DNA of 10,386 nt from Zygnema cylindricum. Lineage: Eukaryota; Streptophyta; Zygnematophyceae; Zygnematales; Zygnemataceae. How positions within the stretch are numbered: position 1 is the stretch's first letter; each line of letters begins with the position of its first letter. This document shows positions 7,376 through 10,386 of the stretch, one piece after another. The notes beneath the pieces are model-generated. The model saw only the letters and a list, made by a program, of their open reading frames with translations. It was not told where the DNA came from and did no database searches. The position numbers and the translations under genes were made by a program. The stretch lies in NCBI GenBank assembly GCA_037447655.1, contig JBBHKE010000822.1:300750-311135 (forward strand). The letters run 5' to 3'.

Positions 7376-7386
7376 ACCTTTTTATA
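7376..7386 (-). promoter_or_regulatory. TATA-like box (TATAAAAAGGT), minus strand
   Basis: This 11-mer is identical to the one at 3490-3500 in the larger hAT-like element. In both cases CTAGT lies 2-5 bases upstream and an acidic short frame starts 30-43 bases downstream. Confidence 0.4.
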
Positions 7387-7822
7387 GTACTAGTCGTCGG
7401 AAGTGGATAAGCACTAATGGCTATTAATATGCCTGCAGATTTGTAGGTATTCCTGCCTGGAAGCGTGAAACGAAGTCATGCAATTTTTTTTTTTTCAGAT
7501 CATACTTTGACTTAACTAGTGTGAATTTTTCGTTTATGAAGTTTTTGACGTACTAAATGAGTAATTATATGAATTACAGAATTAGTACTTTTTTGTCGGA
7601 TGCATTTTGCGGCGTCTGCGCGGTCAAGGGGTAAAATTACATTAATTCGCGTATGGATACAAATATTAAATTCAAAAATACTATATATTGCGATATGTAT
7701 CGCGATGGTTTATGCTGGTCCCAGTATGAGATATCGAGGAGTCTGCTCGATCGATATTCGATATATCGAATATCGAAATTATCGTGATATGAATTTACCC
7801 AATACCCAACACTAATGAACCC

Positions 7823-7976
7823 TTCTATGAGCCAAATAGCGCGTATCACTACACCGCTCATCGTTATTAGCGTTGAGGATTAATTAGTGTTAATGCGAAA
7901 TAAAAATTAACATTCTAATTTAGTACAAGGAAACGTGGCACATTGTGTTGTCTCTTTGGAAAGCTTTCAGTCTCAG
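7823..7976. other. Spacer between the hAT-like element and the tandem array
   Basis: It contains GCGTATCACTA (about 7841) and TTAGTGTTAATGCG (about 7886), which recall the end motifs of the 5608-6308 family, but no paired element could be built. No gene was seen. Confidence 0.4.
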
Positions 7977-8215
7977 AGCAGCGCAACTGCTTTACAGACA
8001 AAGCAACGCAGCTGGTATACAGACAGAGCAGCGCAGCTGCTATACAACAGAGCAGCGCAACTGCTATACAGCAAAGCAGCTGCTATACAGCAGAGCAGCT
8101 GCTACACAGCAGAGCAGCTGCTACACAGCAGAGCAGCTGCTATACAGCAGAGCAGCTGCTATACAGCAGAGCAGCGCAGCAGCAGAGCAGCGCAGCAGCG
8201 AAGCTGCAACACAGA
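7977..8215 (+). repeat. AGCAGCTGC minisatellite with 24/25-bp units collapsing to 19 bp
   Basis: Units are 7977-8001 (25), 8002-8026 (25), 8027-8050 (24), 8051-8074 (24), then five 19-bp units from 8075 to 8169 reading AGCAGCTGCTA(T/C)ACAGCAG, then a degenerate CAGCAG-rich tail. The 19-bp unit corresponds to the longer one with five bases lost inside AGCAG-CGCAR-CTGC. Nineteen is not a multiple of three and the unit has no stop in any forward phase, so all three forward frames stay open for about 100 codons and read Gln/Ser/Ala/Tyr-rich repeats. These frames are a by-product of the array and no protein is claimed. The array lies upstream of the gag pseudogene. Confidence 0.9.
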
Positions 8216-8332
8216 CAAGACAACGCAACCCCGATTATATTTGATATGTTCCGTACGATAACGCAACGTCTGATATTCTTAATGTGATTCTGTACAGGAT
8301 AGAGCAACTGCCATAGATACGATTCTAGTCAA

Positions 8333-8449
8333 CTTAGTGGGGACTCAGTGGTAACTTAGTGGGTAACTCAGTGATAGCTTAGTGATAGCTCAGTGGTAGC
8401 TTAGTGATAGCTCAATGGTAGCTTGACAGATTAGTGGTAGCTTGGTGGT
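8333..8449 (+). repeat. 11-bp minisatellite CT(C/T)AGTG(A/G)TAG
   Basis: About eight units of 11 bp run from 8333 to 8421, followed by a broken copy to 8449. The third base alternates between CTCAGTG and CTTAGTG, giving a 22-bp higher-order period. The sequence TAGCTCAGTGGTAG within it resembles a tRNA box A. Since it arises from joining units and no box B follows, I treat it as satellite sequence. Confidence 0.88.
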
Positions 8450-8751
8450 TTGACGTATCTCTCAAGTACAATGGTGTTGCCAGTTCAACACAAGTATAAG
8501 ACTTAGGACTCATAACATATTATGTATCCAGACTTCCAAGTAGTAAAACTGCAGACAGTTTTTGGGAAACTTCTGAGTATTATATCTTGAGTGTTGTCGG
8601 GTCAATTGTGCTGAAACTTTGGGAGTTATCACTGTTTATGCTACTCTATATTTTGATAGAGTTTTGTGAAGTTTGGATGCTTGTATAAGAATTGGTGAGC
8701 ACTTAAGAACAACTGTTTGGTAGGATTCTTGATAGCTTCTGAGAGTGTATC
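8450..8751 (+). other. Presumed leader of the gag pseudogene; no LTR or primer site found
   Basis: This region separates the 11-bp array from the gag start. In an intact Ty1/copia element it should hold the end of the 5' LTR and a tRNA primer-binding site. I saw neither a convincing TGG-starting primer site nor a repeated LTR. The two tandem arrays and this region may together be a long 5' leader, or the LTR may be lost. Confidence 0.35.
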
Positions 8752-9638
8752 ATGTCTACTTCTACTACTACTGCTGCTCCTCCACCTGCACCGGTGGTTG
8801 TAGAACAACAGGTTATGGGCCTGTCATCAAGAATTCCTATCTTTTCCGGGGATAAGTATGTTTACTGGGCGGATATGGTGGAGACACATTTTGAAAATGT
8901 CAATCTTTTAGATATCTTGGATGGTTCGCTGGATGAATCTGATCCGTCATGGTCTAAGAAAAATACGCAAGCTCGTTCTATTTTGAAATTTTGTATATCT
9001 GAGGACTTAGCTATGTCTAGGATAAAAATCAAAAAAACAATTGATATCTGGAAATCACTTAAAAGAGATTATGAAAAGGCTAGTGCCAAGAAGAGCTTCT
9101 ATTTGCTGGAAAAATTTGGGACTATAAGTACACTGGTGGTACAATCGCTGAATATTCTAACAAATTTCGTATCCTTCTAGATGCACATGCTTGTGCAGGT
9201 GGGGTGTTTCCTCTTTTTCAACAGGCAGCATTGGTCATGAGGGGTCTCCCTCGTAGTATGAAAGGAGCATCTGACATGCTCAAACGACAAGATAAAGCTA
9301 GCTGGACTTTAGAGTTAGCCATCAATATTTTACTAGAAGAGGAAGCTACGTCTAATATTCTCAATGTTGAGCAAGTAGAGGCTTTTAATTCAGACTTTGA
9401 GAGAAAAGGATAGTTTAATCAGCAAGGGAACCAGTTTTATCAGTTCAGACAGTTTAATCAAGGTGGAAATAGACAATCAAACAATGCATGTTTTTATTGT
9501 AGTGAGAGAGGTCATGGATATAAATTTTGTCCTAAGCTTAAAAAAGCTAACGATACAGGTTTATACAGGCCGTGATGGCAACAAAACACGTTTTACAAAG
9601 GCTTCAGGGGGCATACACCTCCTGGAAATGTGAAACTC
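8752..9638 (+). pseudogene. Degraded Ty1/copia-type retrotransposon gag with CCHC zinc knuckle
   Basis: Gag is the nucleocapsid protein that packages retrotransposon RNA in virus-like particles. The ATG at 8752 opens a Thr/Pro/Ala-rich N terminus, then a helical gag core typical of copia gag (residues about 26-125: IPIFSGDKYVYW, ARSILKFCISED, IWKSLKRDYEKAS). At about 9115-9117 (TTTGGG) the frame shifts by one base. The core continues in another frame as WDYKYTGGTIAEYSNKFR and GLPRSMKGASDML, past a TAG at 9411-9413. A Gln/Asn/Phe-rich linker and the knuckle CFYCSERGHGYKFC (9489-9530, CX2CX4HX4C) follow, then a TGA at 9573-9575. Similar sequence runs on to a TGA at 9636-9638, where repeat R1 begins. 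No protease, integrase or reverse transcriptase follows within the window. The TAG is one base from CAG (Gln), in keeping with simple decay. Confidence 0.85.
9489..9530 (+). other. CCHC zinc knuckle of the gag pseudogene
   Basis: The translation reads CFYCSERGHGYKFC with spacing CX2CX4HX4C, the nucleic-acid-binding zinc knuckle of retroelement nucleocapsids. All four ligand residues are intact although the surrounding frame is broken on both sides. Confidence 0.9.
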
Positions 9639-10262
9639 TGAGACCTCCATAAGTCCTCAGAGTGGACAGCTTCCAAGAAGCCTCTAGGATAATCCTGACC
9701 CCTTTTTGTTTAAGCAAAAATAACTGCCACCCTAGCAGAAAAAAACTCTGACCACTTGCACCCCTGTGAAGGCAAGACTCTTCGAGTCGATAGCAAAAAG
9801 AATCTCTGAATTTGCTCCCCTGAGTAGTAAGTTATGGAGGGTCAAAGTTGACCTTTTGTACAGAAGCTCTCTGGGAGAGAGGGTCATATCTTCTAATATT
9901 TCGAAGTCCTATCTCTCTCACAGACTCTATCTACTGATGTACGGAAAAAATCAAAATACAGTTCCGTACGCAAAAGTACAGCTGCTGGTGTACTTTATGT
10001 ACTGACATTGTACGACATGGCCTAAATGTCCACACATGGAATATCCGGATTCGCTCCTTTAATCCTCGGAGATGCCGCGCTCCAATGTAACATCGCCACG
10101 TGTCATTCGATGTGGCGATGCCCACAAACCGCCGAATTCTTCTTCCGCGATCTCGGCGCAATTTCCGGCCGTCCGATTAAACTCGCATTTGATCGTAGCC
10201 GTAATAAATACATGCGCGGTATTTGTATTGCTTACGAAATCAATGCGCGGTATTGATTTCTT
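9631..10262 (+). repeat. Repeat R1, complete 632-bp copy
   Basis: This unit starts TGAAACTCTGAGACCTCC and is followed directly by a second copy starting at 10263 (TGTAACTCTTAGACCTCC), a period of 632 bases. It opens with a 7-bp hairpin (CTCTGAG 9636-9642, CTCAGAG 9656-9662) and has a second hairpin, CTCTCT-GGG-AGAGAG, at 9867-9881. Near its 3' end are GCCACGTGTCATTCG and TTCCGGCCGTCCGATT, also found in the 1787-2395 copy. The 3' end contains a short direct repeat, AATGCGCGGTATTG/CATGCGCGGTATTTG (about 10210-10257). Small open frames of 70-80 codons inside are not conserved. It lacks TG...CA ends, so it is not a standard LTR, although two tandem copies next to gag make an LTR-derived origin worth testing. 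Confidence 0.8.
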
Positions 10263-10386
10263 TGTAACTCTTAGACCTCCATAAGTCCTCAGAGTAGACA
10301 GCTTCTAAGAAGCCTCTAGGATAATCCTGACCCCTTTGTGTTTCAGCAAAAATAACTGCCACCCTGGCAGACAAAAACCCTGACCA
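10263..10386 (+). repeat. Repeat R1, second tandem copy, cut by the window end
   Basis: The first 124 bases align closely with 9631-9752, including GACCTCCATAAGTCCTCAGAG, AAGCCTCTAGGATAATCCTG and AAAATAACTGCCACCCT. The 5' hairpin has one mismatch here (CTCTTAG at 10268-10274 against CTCAGAG at 10288-10294). The copy continues beyond the window, so the number of tandem units is unknown. Confidence 0.85.

Larger units (their letters stand above)
7072..7814. mobile_element. hAT-like non-autonomous element, 743 bp
   Basis: The ends are TAGTGTTGGGTAT (7072-7084) and its exact reverse complement (7802-7814). Flanking 8-mers ATGATACC (7064-7071) and ATGAACCC (7815-7822) match at 6 of 8, which fits an aged 8-bp target duplication. 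The end form TAGTGTTG and the 8-bp duplication point to hAT. Both subterminal zones are packed with ATATCGA/CGATAT motifs, including a 27-bp tandem repeat at 7147-7200 and GATATTCGATATATCGAATA near 7752. The ends share the AGTGTTG(T/G)GTATCG pattern with the 1465-4305 element, so the two are related but distinct. Only a short acidic frame on the minus strand remains as possible coding sequence. Confidence 0.78.

Noticed and set aside
7935-8287. Three overlapping frames of about 100 codons as repeat proteins
   Set aside because: All three are explained by a stop-free 19-bp tandem unit; openness in every forward phase is a property of the satellite and not evidence of coding.
8378-8421. tRNA box A in TAGCTCAGTGGTAG
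   Set aside because: The match is created by joining 11-bp satellite units, recurs every 22 bp, and has no box B or cloverleaf downstream.
9631-10262. R1 as a standard LTR
   Set aside because: Unit ends are not TG...CA, no primer-binding site follows, and no 5-bp duplication can be seen; kept as an unclassified repeat.
9766-10284. Several 70-80-codon frames in repeat R1
   Set aside because: They overlap on both strands, have no domains, and are not preserved in the 1787-2395 copy.
1-10386. CRISPR array, phage or bacterial defence system
   Set aside because: Tandem repeats here lack unique spacers of regular length, there are no long prokaryote-type genes or ribosome-binding sites, and the contents are eukaryotic transposon types.

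Overview
This window looks like a transposon graveyard from an AT-rich eukaryotic genome. It carries inverted-repeat DNA elements, a degraded Ty1/copia-type gag, a tRNA-like Pol III relic, several micro- and minisatellites, and no intact gene of cellular function. The tight packing of hAT-like elements, MITEs and copia debris would suit a repeat-rich filamentous fungus such as a rust. Nothing in the sequence fixes the species, so this is only a guess. No operons, rRNA, CRISPR arrays or bacterial-type genes were seen.

Layout. (a) 1-225: no feature recognised. (b) 226-778: a MITE-like element with 24-bp terminal inverted repeats (TIRs) that holds a two-copy 52-bp tandem repeat. (c) 838-1016: a diverged copy of sequence found again at about 4905-5110. 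(d) 1465-4305: a 2.84-kb hAT-like element with 18-bp TIRs and an 8-bp target duplication matching at 7 of 8 positions. Inside it are a copy of a repeat called R1 here (1787-2395), a tRNA-like Pol III promoter pair (about 2470-2545), a 66-bp tandem repeat, and a short acidic ORF behind a TATA-like box. (e) 4354-5104: another inverted-repeat element, holding a 38-bp near-perfect palindrome. (f) 5281-6812: a cluster of small inverted-repeat units, including a 224-bp foldback. (g) 7072-7814: a second hAT-like non-autonomous element. (h) 7977-8449: two tandem arrays. (i) 8752-9638: a gag pseudogene with a zinc knuckle, broken by one frameshift and two stops. (j) 9631-10386: R1 again, as two tandem copies, the second cut by the window edge.

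The genes do not form a pathway. The useful signals are relationships between repeats: two hAT-like elements that share a promoter-like block and a short acidic reading frame; R1, whose 5' hairpin is kept by paired base changes; a satellite that is open in all three forward frames because its unit is 19 bp; and an apparent excess of GTAC across the window. All coordinates and alignments were made by eye.
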